NCBI GenBank assembly: GCA_029747015.1
Contig: JAKOGI010000327.1
Location: 638,501-702,500, forward strand
Origin: Carnegiea gigantea
Taxonomy: Eukaryota; Streptophyta; Magnoliopsida; Caryophyllales; Cactaceae
DNA length: 64,000 nucleotides
Reading direction: 5' to 3'
Part shown: piece after piece, positions 11,365 through 21,989 of the stretch
How positions within the stretch are numbered: the first letter of the stretch is position 1
How the letters are laid out: the number at the start of each line of letters is the position of its first letter
Position numbers and translations under genes: made by a program
Notes under the pieces: generated by a model
Databases searched by the model: none
Seen by the model: the letters and a program-made list of their open reading frames with translations, nothing else
What the model was told of the DNA's origin: nothing

Positions 11365-12425
11365 ACGACAAGTGTAAGAATTGCTTGATCATGGGTACAT
11401 TAGGGAAAGCATGAGTCTATGTCCGGTTCCCGCTCTTTTGGTACCTAAGACGGATGAAACTTGGCATATGTGTGTTGATTATAAGGCCATAAACAACATC
11501 ATCATCAAGTATCGATTCTTTATTCCTCGATTGGATTATATGCTTGATGAGTTACATGGGTCTAAGGTCTTTTTCAAAATTGACCTTTGAAGTGGTTATC
11601 ACCAAATTAGAATGAAAGAAAGAGATGAATAGAAATCAGTTTAAGACCAAGTACAGGTTATATGAGTGGCTTGTGATGCCTTTTGGTCAATCTAACACTC
11701 CTAGCACCTTTTTGAGGCTCACGAATGAGGTCTTGAGGCTATTCATTGGGAATTTTGTTGTGATGTATTTTAATAATATGTTGGTGTATAGTCATGATGA
11801 AACTTCTCATGTGGAGCATCTTCCTCAAGTGTTCCAAGTATTAAGACAACAAAAGTCGTATGCCAAACTTAAGAAGTGTGAACTATTTACTCCTCAAGTT
11901 ATCTTTCTTGGCTATGTTGTGTTCGGCGAGGGAATTCAAGTTGATGCATCTAAAGTTGAGGCCATTAAGCGTTGGAATTGAGTGGCTCCTTTGATCGAAT
12001 ATATGAAGAAAGCAAGCTTTGAGTAGACAAAGGCCGCCCAAAGGGCCTTTAAAACCATCAAGGATAGGCGTTGTTTGGCTCCTATTTTAGCTGTTCCCAA
12101 CTTCGATCTTCTATTTGATGTTCAGTGTGATGCTAATGGTGTTGGGATTGGCGCGATTCTCACTCAAGCTAAGCGCCCTCTAGCTTTCTTTAGTTAGAAA
12201 TTGAATGGTTCGAGGCTCAACTACTTTACCTATGATAAATAATTTTATGCCATTGTTAGGGCTTTGGAAATTGGAGTCATTACCTTAAGCCCAAGCCCTT
12301 TGTGCTTTATTTGGATCATAAGGCATTGTCCTACATCAATGGTCAACGGACAAGACATGCTAAGTGGGTTGAGTTCCTTCAATGTTTCACCTTCTCTTGT
12401 AAGCATAAAAGTTGAAAAGAGAATG
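11365..12425 (+). pseudogene. gypsy reverse transcriptase and RNase H, catalytic DD changed to NN
   Basis: RVT_1 blocks visible are [19 protein letters not shown] (11393-11449), [14 protein letters not shown] followed by a stop at 11588, YEWLVMPFG (about 11658-11690) after a frameshift, and the active-site box. That box reads YFNN at 11766-11777 where active enzymes have YxDD, so both catalytic aspartates are lost. The connection continues to VEAIKRWN. The RNase H part at about 12030-12420 shows FDVQCDANGVGIGAIL, RPLAFFS and a YDK stop FYAIVRAL piece. Confidence 0.88.
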
Positions 12426-12427
12426 TT

Positions 12428-13731
12428 GTGGTAGATACCTTATCAAGGAGATATACTCTCCTTTCGATCCTTACAGCCACGATTCTTGGATTTCGTTCTA
12501 TCAAAGCTCTATACCATGAGGATGAAGACTTCAAGGAAGTTATAGAGAATCCTTCTACCTTTGGCCCTTTCACTCTACAAGATTGTTTCCTCTTTAGAAG
12601 AAATAAGCTTTGCATCCCCAAAAGTCCTCCAAGGGACTTGATTATCAAGGAGGCTCATAGAGGTGCCTTAGCTAGTCACTTTGGCATTGATAAGACCCTT
12701 AAGATTCGGAAGGAACATTTTTATTGGCCTAAGATAGGTAGAGATGTTCATAAGGTGATCTCAAGATGCAACATTTGTCACATAGCTAAGAGTCATTTCC
12801 ATCAAGGTCTCTACGCTCCTTTTTCGGTCCCCTCAAGGCCTTGGATGGCATTAGCATAGACCTCATTGTTGCCCTTCCAAGAACCCCATGGGGAAAGGAT
12901 GCTATCATGGTAGTGGTGGATCGATTCTCCAAGATGGCTTACTTCATTGCATGCTATAAGAGTGATGATGCTAACTACACTGTGGACCTCTTCTTTCAAG
13001 AAATTGTGAGGCTCCGTGGTATTCCAAGAACCATCATATCGGACACAAATGCCAAATTTCTATCTCACTTTTGGAGATCCCTATGGAGGCTCATTGGGAC
13101 TAAGTTACTCTTTAGTACAACTTTCCATCCCAAAATCGATTGATAGATGAAAGTGACAAATGGAACTCTCACAACTTTGCTGAGGGTTATGGTGAGTAAG
13201 AGTTTGAGGGATTGGAAGTGAAGCTTGCTCAAGCCGAATTCGCCTACAATAGGGCTCCTTCTTATGCTACCTCTCACTCTCGCTTTGAAGTGTGCTATTG
13301 CTCTTAACCCCTTTACTCCCATTCATCTTATTCATATACCTTAAGAAACAAGAGTGAGTTTTGAGGCTGAAGCAAGAGCTAAAGAAATAAAGAAGCTACA
13401 TGAGCAAGTGAGGGCATAAATTGAGAAAGTGAATGAGCAGTACAAGCATAAGGCCAATAAGAACCGCCCACACCTTGATTTCGAATCAAGTGATCTTGTG
13501 TGATTACATTTGAGAAAGGAAATATTCTCTTCAAGAAAAAGGAACAAGCTCATGGGTAGAGGAGATGGTCTATATAAGGTGGTACAAAAGGTGGGAGAGA
13601 ATGCACATAAGATTGAGCTTCAGGGAGATACGCAAATATCCACCACCTTTAATGTTGGGGATCTCACTCCATACCTTAAAGACAATGAAGAACATGATGA
13701 AGACAAATCCTCTTCAAAGAGAAGGGCTTGA
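12428..13731 (+). pseudogene. gypsy integrase with HHCC finger, broken
   Basis: The H-H-C-C zinc-binding domain is readable at about 12655-12790 (HFGIDKTL, then CNICHIAK). The catalytic core follows with one frame change near 12845: first Asp in SIDLIVALP, second Asp in ISDTNAKF (about 13037-13060). A stop after PKID at 13141 falls just before the position of the catalytic Glu, whose region is frameshifted. The C-terminal tail (13510-13728) is open and ends EDKSSSKRRA. Confidence 0.88.
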
Positions 13732-14772
13732 TGCAGAGCAATTTTGCTCACTAGTGAGCGTCTTGAACCAAGTTGGTCCGATATTAACCCTAGGTCAAGG
13801 ATGAGGTTCACCTAGGTCAATATTAACTTGGGGCTCGTAAAAAGGTCCAAGTAGGATTAGGGAAGGTGATTGGGCCATTAGTAGCTCCAAATAAGGAGTT
13901 AACCACTTAATTGTCCGAAAAACCACCTTATTAGCGCATTAACAGTTTCTGGGCAGAATTTGTTGCCTCATTTCTAGCTCAAATTTGGCCAGGCAAATAA
14001 GCTATAATTTCTACACATGGGACATATATGAAATTCACTAGATGTCAATTTTCTAACACATCTTGAGTTGCACTCAAACTCCAAGTATGGAGGAAGTTAT
14101 AGGCTAAACATCGAGCAAGGGTCGGTCCAAGGCTGAAAAATTCACGGTTCTGATTATTAGCTTAATTAAGGAGGTTACACCTGTATTTTTGGAGATGAAT
14201 TAGTATGGGATAATTCTCCACACATAAAGGAAGAATCGACAAGTGGCGGCAACTCTGTCAATGGGGTAGAGCCTACTTAAAACCCTCTAAAAAATGGAGG
14301 ATAAATTCTGGAAAACACAGCTCATAGTAATTGCAATTATCTTAAGTATCTTGATTTATTTTTCTAGAATATTTTATAAGCCTCCTATTGGACTACTTGC
14401 CACAATAATGTAGAGCTAATTTTCCCACTAATTGGATATTTATAGACCTAATTACTACCATGAAAATTTAGACTTGATGAATGATATGAGTGCTTGAAGA
14501 TTGATTTTCTCAAAATCTCAAATTCTTTATCTCTCTAAGGAGGGTGGTGATTTCAGTTCTTCCCTTCAACCTAATCCTTAGAACTAAGGCTTTAGAGGAT
14601 TACATGGTTGGTAGATTTATTTTCTTGCTACTTATTTCAAGTATTGAATCTTCTCCATTAAAGGCTTTCTTTATTTGGGAATTCTTTCTCTCTCTCTCTC
14701 GGTTCATCTTTGGAAAGGTTCGTCTTTAACATCCATTGGGCTCATTTATCACATAAAATTCACCATGGATCA
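13729..14772 (+). repeat. gypsy 3' LTR
   Basis: Starts tgatgcagagc directly after the polypurine tract and ends accatggatca. It is the partner of 8034-9099 and is followed by the second copy of the target duplication tcttt. Confidence 0.88.
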
Positions 14773-14946
14773 TCTTTCGTCACTTAAATAATTCAGATGA
14801 CACTTTCTTTTTTTCCTCTTAGAAAACAATTTACCTTACCACAAATGATGAAACATTTGGCATGAAAATCCATTTCCCTTGGAAAAACATTTTTCAAGGA
14901 AAAGCTTTTTTCAAGAAAACCATTACCTCCCAAACCAAACACTACC

Positions 14947-16080
14947 ATCATACTTTCAGGTGAGGATTATAGACATCCAACATTTTTATTTCTCTAATCT
15001 CTGTCTTATCTTCTTTACTTTTTTGTAAACTTATTCAAAAATTGAAGTTACATTATTGGCTTGGCTTAACTAAAGTTATTGATCATTTCGTTCAAATAAC
15101 AAAAGGATTTTTAGATGCTAATAATCTCAGCTTTAGGAGTATTAGATATTAATTTTGATGTTTAAAGTTAGCTCTTAGCAGACTAAACTTTAAGGATATT
15201 TAATGTTATTATACCACCATAAGGTAAAACAAATTTTGACTTGCGAAGTTTGTTATGGTTGCTTATTCAGTAGATGTGAATGGCAAAGTTTGAAAAGCAA
15301 ATGAAAATAGATTATCCAGATGTGATAAGTAAGGTGTCTTGTACCAAATGGGTAAAATGAAAGTGTATATGACTCTGTTGTGACATAGGTATAATTAGAT
15401 ATCCGATACTTGAGATTTGACAACATAGTAAGTCATTTATTGTATGTTATTTATGGTATGAATAAAATGAAAGAAAACATATCATCCACATGTAATAATT
15501 TAATAAACAATCATATCATTAAACTAGGACGTCAAAGTGTGCTTGACCAAATAGAGTTAGATAACTTTAAAACGAACTATTAACTTTTAAGTACCTCCGA
15601 AGTATGTTGTCTAAATTATTCAGTCCACAAAGTTTAAAAATGAATCTTTTCATCCCTCGAGGATTGTTAAAAATGATTTTCTGGTCCTTTCTATTATTAC
15701 TTTGTCCAAAAACTTTCACAAATTACAATTTTGACCTAAGGATGTTTCCAACAATTTTTCTATTTTTTTTTTGGCTTTTTCAAGAAATATGTTTATTCTA
15801 AATGTTTCACTTCTTACAATGTTACTAATACTAGTCATCATAATCTACTACTTACATCATAAATATTATATTTTCTTTTGTTATTGGCCCACCATATTTA
15901 GCAAAATAATAAACTTAATTAGAGAGTTTTTAATGTTACATAAACGTAATCAGCGTTGGACTCTGGTGTTCATCTAGCTTCTAATTTACTGAGATTACTT
16001 ATCTCAACTGCACCTTTCTTAGATCAGCACAACATATATTTGTTTTGTTTCCTACCTCGAACCATAGTCACTAATCAAGT
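14947..16080. other. intergenic, nothing recognised
   Basis: AT-rich non-coding DNA between the split TIR element and the pararetroviral relic. The two short open frames at 15604-15977 are Phe/Leu-rich by composition and show no domain. Confidence 0.5.
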
Positions 16081-16312
16081 TTTTATATTAATATAGTGAG
16101 GTCGTATAAGGTTCGATTGGATAACGTTCACCATTGGGAAACTTCTTTTATCGAAAGCTTGAAAGTTCAAATTTTACAATGGAAACATTGAAGAGGGATT
16201 TAAATATCTACGATTATTAAAGATGCTTTCATAGAGAAATAGAGAATCCCAAAATTTTCTTTTGCTCAGGTCTGCTCAAATGACTGTATCATTTCTCAAC
16301 ACCTAATCTGCC

Positions 16313-16320
16313 CTTTTATA
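16313..16320 (-). promoter_or_regulatory. TATA box of the pararetroviral pregenomic promoter
   Basis: On the minus strand the sequence reads TATAAAAG followed by GGCAG. It sits downstream of all coding relics, where caulimovirids keep the pregenomic RNA promoter. No functional claim is made for this old copy. Confidence 0.5.
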
Positions 16321-16619
16321 GAGCTGGAACACATAGGATGTCCTAATGGTTATAGTACACATACTATTACAGGACATTTCACATGGCTCCATTAAACTGC
16401 ATTATTTTAGTCACTTGATACTTGATAAGATAACAATAATGGTGCAACAACTTTTTAGATTACTAAATGCTAGCGAGACTATTCATTCGTATTAAGATTC
16501 TGCATGCCTTTATTTTCAATAATGTCTTATAGTCAATCATTATTCAGATAATCATTAATATCTTCTTCAAGTTCGAAATGCTATGGATGCCATTTTTTAA
16601 ATAATTCATGTACATCTCC

Positions 16620-17340
16620 CTTTCTTTTTCTGAAAGAAATTTTCCAGCTCCAATATCAAACAGGTAATCGAAAACATCTTCTACAGTAGCCCCCTCTACC
16701 TTCATAAATTATTTGAAATCACTATGATAAGTGAAAGTAGTGCCCGCACAATGCATTAGTATTTTTTCCTCAGTCAATTAATGTCCACATTTGTTGATAA
16801 ATGTTATACAACCAATGGCTCTCGCCAAAGTAGTATCACCAACTACTTCTAGTCGTTTTGAAAACCATTTATGTCGTTGATCATCGGGATCTTCTGTATT
16901 AATTTGTTGAGTAAGATAATGGGCTAGTTTGATCTTTCCAATGTTATATTTGATCATTCTACAATTTACCTCAATATGCGAACTTCTATTGTATGGAATA
17001 TTTGTTGGACCATCATAATATCTAAATTCAATGGATCCTTTTAATTAAACATACGTTTTTGAAATTTGGTTGGACTTGAGAAGAATGGATACTTCGGATT
17101 AGGGATTTCCAAAAGGTGAGCTACCATCTCATCTTCTCAAGTTTTCATGATGTGGTCATCTAGAGGGATTGAATTTACTTGGAATCTAACACCACCAACT
17201 CCAAATCTATCAGGAAAGAAGATCGTAGCAGTTCATGATTCCAAAATATCATAGGAATAACTGTGATAGTACTTGATGCAGGCTGCATACCAGTCGTTAA
17301 ACTATTTTTCTCGAACGTAGGAACTTATTTTTGCTTAAGC
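16620..17340 (-). pseudogene. unassigned frame downstream of pararetroviral RT-RNase H
   Basis: A nearly continuous reading frame of roughly 230 codons on the minus strand, with about five stops and one frame change near 17050. The frame is clearly coding in character: both sides of the lesions are rich in charged and aromatic residues, and the stretch from 16,995 down to 16,795 is open. I do not recognise the family. By position it could be the transactivator/viroplasmin-like last gene of caulimovirids or a genus-specific last gene. The open frame at 17392-17595 may be its start or the end of RNase H. Confidence 0.4.
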
Positions 17341-17839
17341 ATCATAAGGACACCTCATGTAATTCATTTGTAACTCTAAAAGGTTAAATCTCTATACTAT
17401 TAGACTGGTAGAAGATAGCAAACCAAAGCATGCTTTACTTTTTGCATGAAAATCTAAAATATCCACAAGGATTCTACTAGAAGGAGAAACCCGTTCTAGT
17501 AGTGATGGCATTTCATTTGGACTTCCTTCTTTTTCAACAGCAGTTCCGCTCTGATAACCACCATTGATGAGTTCATGTGCTAAACTATCTTCCAAAGAAT
17601 AAGAATTCGTTAAGCCATAATTACCAACACAGGAGTCACTCTTGTATTTGCATATTTGATGAATTCTTTTTCACAAAACTAGGTATCCTTATGTAATAAG
17701 TTCAAATAAGAAAAGGTTTTGGGGAAAAAAGATTAAGAGCTTTTTGATTTCCCTTGTGACAGCAAGTTTTTTTTTTTTTTTTTTTTTTAGGGGTCATTGT
17801 AGGATAGTTGCGTTCTTATTTATTAAAAGTTTAGCTGTA

Positions 17840-18130
17840 GTATTTGCGGAGATTTTCTACTTCTTTAATTTTTAGTACTGCACTCTACTACTCATTACTG
17901 TCAACTATCTTAAGGATTAAATCATCTTCTTCATTAGGTAAGTTAGGAACAGGAAGATTTTTGCACATCTTTTTGAAGTTTTCAACAATATTTGAATCAT
18001 TACGGCTTCTTGTCCACATTACTTCTTTTTTGAGTTTTTGTTGTAATGTGTTTCTTAATGTGGCTAAATTTTTAATGAAATCTGAAGTATAGGTAAGACA
18101 TTTAAGAAACCTTTCTAATTGCTTCCTTTC
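17840..18130 (-). pseudogene. pararetroviral RNase H relic
   Basis: Downstream of the RT box on the minus strand comes the connection segment with a RFLN-to-SDFIKNLATL type motif (about 18,115-18,070, in two frames) and then the RNase H start, an I-D-S-N-E block near 17,895 with a stop in place of the next conserved Trp. Later RNase H blocks are too decayed to place, partly because of an inserted run of about 23 T at 17,768-17,790. Confidence 0.55.
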
Positions 18131-18199
18131 TTCGTTCTTTTCAGGAAAAATTTTCTATTTTTTTAAAAATATGCTTTGTAGAATGATTTACCTAGCTTT

Positions 18200-18720
18200 T
18201 ATTTCTAGGCCTAAAAACTCTATTTCTTATTCAACATAAATATACTTGTTCTTACCAAGGATAATGCCATGATCAATGTATCTTTGAGTGACAACTGGAA
18301 CATCATCATTATGTTGCTCTATGGTTTGGAAAAGACAAGAATATCATCGATGTAAAGTAGAAAACAGTGATTAAGATCGTTGAAAATGTTATCCATTGTT
18401 CTTTAGAATATTTAATATGCATTTTTAAGACCAAATGATATTATTATCCACTCATAATTGCCAATAAGCAATTTTAAAATCCATTTTCAAGAATTTAGAG
18501 GCTCCTTGATTCTAATGAAAAGAACTGTTTTGCTTGGAATATAATAACTATCAAAGATAGTATTGTCATTAAGCTTTTTATAGTTGATTACCTTTCTAAC
18601 TTTTCCCTTTTTTCTTCAACATGATTTCTTACCATGAAAGCAGGGATTATGTGGGGATCCTTACTATTCCTGTTTAATGTTTTATCCAAAAGTTCTTTGA
18701 TTTGGTCATCAAATTCTTAC
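18200..18720 (-). pseudogene. pararetroviral reverse transcriptase relic
   Basis: Minus-strand blocks in order are PAFMVRNH (about 18,640-18,615), NYEWIIISFGLKNA (about 18,465-18,425) and the active-site box YIDDILVFSK (about 18,356-18,327). The catalytic Asp pair is intact but the frame is broken repeatedly between blocks. The RT copies the pregenomic RNA into DNA in this family. Confidence 0.8.
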
Positions 18721-18989
18721 AAAAATTGGTGTATATGGGCCATTTATTTAACTCGGATAATAGTTAGAGTTTAGCAAAGTAATCTTTGTAAATGTCTCAA
18801 ATGGTTGTCCCAAAATTTAAAAGAATTATCATAGTAGAGTTCTTTGAATAATTCTTCATGTTGTTTATCAATCTGCTCTTTAATAGATAATTCAATTACT
18901 AAGATTGTTAGTGCTATTTCATATTATGCAGACATTACCTTCTAAATCACGCTAGTAGCATGTAAACTGAATCGACTATATGGCTTGTA

Positions 18990-19260
18990 TTTGTGTACAT
19001 AGAGAATATAGCTTTTGAAAATTATTTCCTATAATCATATTATGGAAGGGTTGATCAATAGCTAATAGAACTGGTGTAATGCATTAAACTCCTCCTATTT
19101 TTATGGATAACCCTTCCATTGGCCTCACTATGGCTCATTATACTATTATCAGCTATTCTTACCTATAAAGAATTTTTGGAATTTTTTCACATCAATTCTG
19201 GAAATAAAAATCTTTTTTCAAAACAAATAGAACAAGCACCATCAATGTAAGTGCACAATT
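18990..19260 (-). pseudogene. pararetroviral aspartic protease relic
   Basis: The active-site segment at about 19,250-19,232 reads Y-I-D-G-A-C-S on the minus strand, where the family has a D-T-G/S-A loop; one residue of the catalytic loop is missing or shifted. A second block, IIGNNF at about 19,030, matches the family's later conserved segment (hydrophobic-G-x-N/D-F). It is located between the movement-like and RT relics as expected. Confidence 0.6.
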
Positions 19261-19554
19261 CACATCTATTATATCCCTCTAAACTTTTATTTATTGAGAT
19301 ATATGTGCTATTAGGATTAGTATTGATGGCTTCATTACATATATCCATAGATTATAGTTTTTACTAATACATCCTTATAAGTTGACTTGCTAATGGTCCT
19401 TATTTTTGTACCCAATGACTTTTCTTTCCAAATTCATACTTCGATTTATGTTGTGTCTTGCGGGTTCAAAACTCATTCTACTCATTTCAAGATTCATACT
19501 AATTGTATCGTTGTCTTTAACTTCTTCTTCAGCTGTTGAAGATTCGTTTCCTCA

Positions 19555-19860
19555 TTCTGATCTTTTACTTATACTTCTTAATAATTGGGATTTAATGGTA
19601 ATTTTTTCACTCTCAACTATTTTTATCTTAAGGGATATGAAGTTTTTGGATCTTTTAGGCTCACATAATACCAGGTGGTAATTGAATCCCATTGAACCAT
19701 TACACAAATTGGTCTTAATTTCTGTGATAATTTGATTATTAAATTTGGTATGTATTACATCATAGAGCAAAGCATAGAGATCAATATCTTTATCATAATA
19801 CTGTAATGGTGTAATTTGGACATAGACACTTCCAACTTAGATATACCTATACTTCGTTTC
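19555..19860 (-). pseudogene. 30K-superfamily movement protein-like relic
   Basis: The minus-strand stretch shows the typical 30K pattern: a hydrophobic V-x-V-Q-I-x-P-L strand (about 19,830-19,803), then D-I-D-L-Y-A-L-L-Y-D-V-x-H-x-x-F, a G-x-x-x-F segment and an alternating hydrophobic tail (open 19,770-19,552). Movement proteins of this family carry virus between plant cells through plasmodesmata. Identification is from the strand pattern only and should be confirmed by profile search. Confidence 0.5.
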
Positions 19861-20259
19861 CTTATATGCTCAAGAATCTTTTCCAATTAATGAGATTAAC
19901 TTTCTCCCACATCGTATACATGGTCTTTTATTTCTAAATCCTCTTCTATCATTTTGTATACGTACTTGCTCTTTAATTAAAATATGAATTTTTTGTGGAT
20001 CTTATCTTTCTTAATTATGGAAAGAACCCAATATCCTTTGATGTCATCATTCTCATTATTAACTATAAATTCTTCTCCTTGAAGATCACTAAGTCTAATC
20101 GCGCTATTTTCCATCATATTACTAGTTTCTTTATAATCACTTTCTTTATCCTCCACTGCAATCTCAACAATTCCCTTGTTTTCCAAAGGTAGATCTAGTG
20201 TTTCTTCTTGCTAAGCTCAAAATAATCTAAACTACCCAAAATTTCAATAAGTTTGTTGT

Positions 20260-21504
20260 TCTTCCTACATTTATGTTCCTTTGTATAATGACCTACTTCT
20301 CCATATGTACAACACTTACGATTATTTTTCCCTATAAAATAATAAGAATCTTTTCTTAAAAATCTATGGCTTTTGGACTTGACTTATTATAATACTTTTT
20401 TAAGTATTTTTCTCTCTTTGCTTGTTAAAACTTTTTTTCTTATAAAATTTTCTTTTTCATCTTTTCTCAAATGCATTTCCCCATTGATGCAGAGTATCCC
20501 AATATATTAGAAATTGTTTTTTCATTTTCTTTTGTTTTTGGGGTCAAGACATTGATCATTGGCCCATTTTCTTAAATAAAGATTCTTGTTCCAAGAGTAT
20601 TAATTACATCCGCTTTTTCAAGCCACATAATGTATTTTTCATTGATTTTAGAATTTATTAGATAAGGAAATTTGTCATAGGCATACCAAGATTTGGTTCA
20701 TTGTGCCTAATTCTGCAATAATATTGAATAAATTCAGCAATATAATTTTTCAGATGCCTCATATTTCAAAGCTCTATGTTATTAATCTTTCTTTGCTGCT
20801 CTTGAGTTTTTTTTCTTCTGAATCAAGTTTAGCTCTGGAAATTTAGTTTCAATTCTCTTACATAATTTTTTTGAATATATCTGATGGTATTTCCATCATT
20901 CTTAATATATTTTACCTCATCTAATGAGTCGTATCAATTAGCTACAGTACCAGAAAAATTGTGCTTGATATCATTTAGGAAATCTCTAATAGTCCATGTG
21001 ATATTCAAGTTTAAGATGCTATTCAAAACCGTTTTTCAATGTTCAAATGGTTCTTCTTTGTTATGAGCTCCATCTATGCGTTAGGATGTAACTCATTTGG
21101 CTAATTGGGGTAAGGTTAATCTCTTCAAAGGATATGGTTTTTCATGGGATAAAACCAATGGAAAACTTATTTGTACGTCCTGCTAAGGTATACCTAGGTA
21201 TTATAAAATAGATATTTCTTCTAGCTGATTTACCAAACTCTTCAGATTTCAGAATAACGTGGTTAACTATATTGGATTCGATTTGGTCGATGTTGAGTTC
21301 TTCAATCTCTTTGATTTCCCCAGCAGTAACCATTTCACCATATGTTTTATCTAGTTTTCTCATAATTTCTTCTAAACGAATGGTATCCATATCCTCTGGT
21401 TTAATTAGGTTCATTTGTTGATATATTTCATCTTCTAACTTGACATTATTTATCTCTTCATTGGCATTGGATAATACTTCTTGTTTGTCTACTATTGCTC
21501 TCAT
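20260..21504 (-). pseudogene. pararetroviral capsid-like region with zinc-knuckle relic
   Basis: An open minus-strand stretch at 21,504-21,142 is acidic and Ile/Glu-rich. It is followed by a broken helical region with W-T-I-R-D-F-L and then a Lys/Arg-rich part. At about 20,325-20,270 lies a C-C-x-Y-G-E-V-G-H motif, a degenerate CCHC knuckle with Tyr in place of the second Cys, as found near the C-terminus of caulimovirid capsid proteins. The capsid packages the viral DNA. Confidence 0.55.
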
Positions 21505-21692
21505 GATCTTGTTTAATTCTTCTGGATTTTGTTCTTTATTAAATATATTTTGTGATTCCTATAAATTATAATACTTATATTCCATCTTCTTTATCTTGCT
21601 CTTTCTCTTCCTTTTTTGAGGTTTTTCTCGAATTTTATATTATGCAAAGGAAGTAGATTTTTGTTTTTTAGGTTTTGGAAAGAATATTTATG

Positions 21693-21908
21693 CTAAAATG
21701 GAGTACCAATACTTAAATAAGATTTTCTACTATGTCTAACTTTGTTGATTAAAGAAAGATGGATTATAAACAATTGCTTCTTTATCTCCAATTCTAAAAC
21801 TATATTAGTCGTATAGTTTAATTGTAGTGCTACTGAAGTGGTTTCTTGTATTGTGTATACAATATGTGAATAATTAGGAGCATGATAAATAGGTGACGAT
21901 TCAAGCAT
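21693..21908 (-). pseudogene. first pararetroviral frame after the primer site
   Basis: An uninterrupted 71-codon minus-strand frame beginning about 80 bases after the primer site, the position of the first ORF in caulimovirids. It has no recognised domain. It may be the N-terminal part of the capsid/movement ORF or a separate small ORF. Confidence 0.35.
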
Positions 21909-21971
21909 TAAACACTATTAATTAGCTTAATCAACTATAAATTAACTTAGTCGTATTAATTGTTTTTGGTT

Positions 21972-21989
21972 AATGGCTTCGATACCAGT
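21972..21989 (-). promoter_or_regulatory. tRNA-Met type primer site at the pararetroviral genome start
   Basis: The minus strand reads TGGTATCGAAGCCATTAA. It matches the initiator-tRNA complement TGGTATCAGAGCCA except for a two-base swap. Caulimovirid maps are numbered from this site. Confidence 0.6.

Larger units (their letters stand above)
8034..14772 (+). mobile_element. complete Ty3/gypsy LTR retrotransposon, dead
   Basis: The element has a perfect 5-bp target duplication tcttt (8029-8033 and 14773-14777), two LTRs of about 1.05 kb, a tRNA-Met type primer site, gag, protease, RT, RNase H, then integrase, and a polypurine tract (aaagagaaggg) before the 3' LTR at 13729. RT before integrase identifies gypsy. 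The end of the polyprotein (FNVGDLTPYLKDN at about 13649-13690) and the gag type suggest a chromovirus, possibly CRM/Galadriel-like, but I did not see a clear chromodomain. The coding region is full of stops. Confidence 0.93.
7581..14946. mobile_element. TIR element of uncertain superfamily, split by a gypsy element
   Basis: The left end at 7581 (ggtagtgttt and onward) and the right end at 14946, read in reverse complement, match over about 35 bp with several mismatches, continuing into an AATGRTTTTC segment on both sides. Without the gypsy insertion (8034-14777 including one target copy) the element would be about 0.62 kb. It has no coding capacity and looks like a MITE. I could not find a convincing 2-, 3-, 8- or 9-bp target duplication, so the superfamily is open. 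Confidence 0.5.
16285..21989 (-). other. endogenous pararetrovirus (Caulimoviridae relic)
   Basis: Read on the minus strand the order is a tRNA-Met type primer site, a short leader frame, a capsid-like region with a zinc-knuckle relic, a 30K-type movement domain, an aspartic protease, reverse transcriptase and RNase H, a further unassigned frame, and a TATA box. A movement protein beside RT without LTRs indicates a pararetrovirus rather than a retrotransposon. Capsid before movement protein is the order known for cavemo-/solendovirus-like genomes, not the movement-first order of badna- or florendoviruses; the genus is an inference. The copy is dead: every region carries stops or frameshifts, and its 5.7 kb is short of the 7-8 kb usual for the family, so deletions are likely. 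Confidence 0.75.

Noticed and set aside
7581..14946. CACTA-type transposon
   Set aside because: The ends read GGTAGTG...CACTACC rather than starting with CACTA, and no 3-bp target duplication is present.
16060..16120. tRNA-like B-box (ggttcgattgg)
   Set aside because: No A-box at the right distance and no cloverleaf could be drawn.
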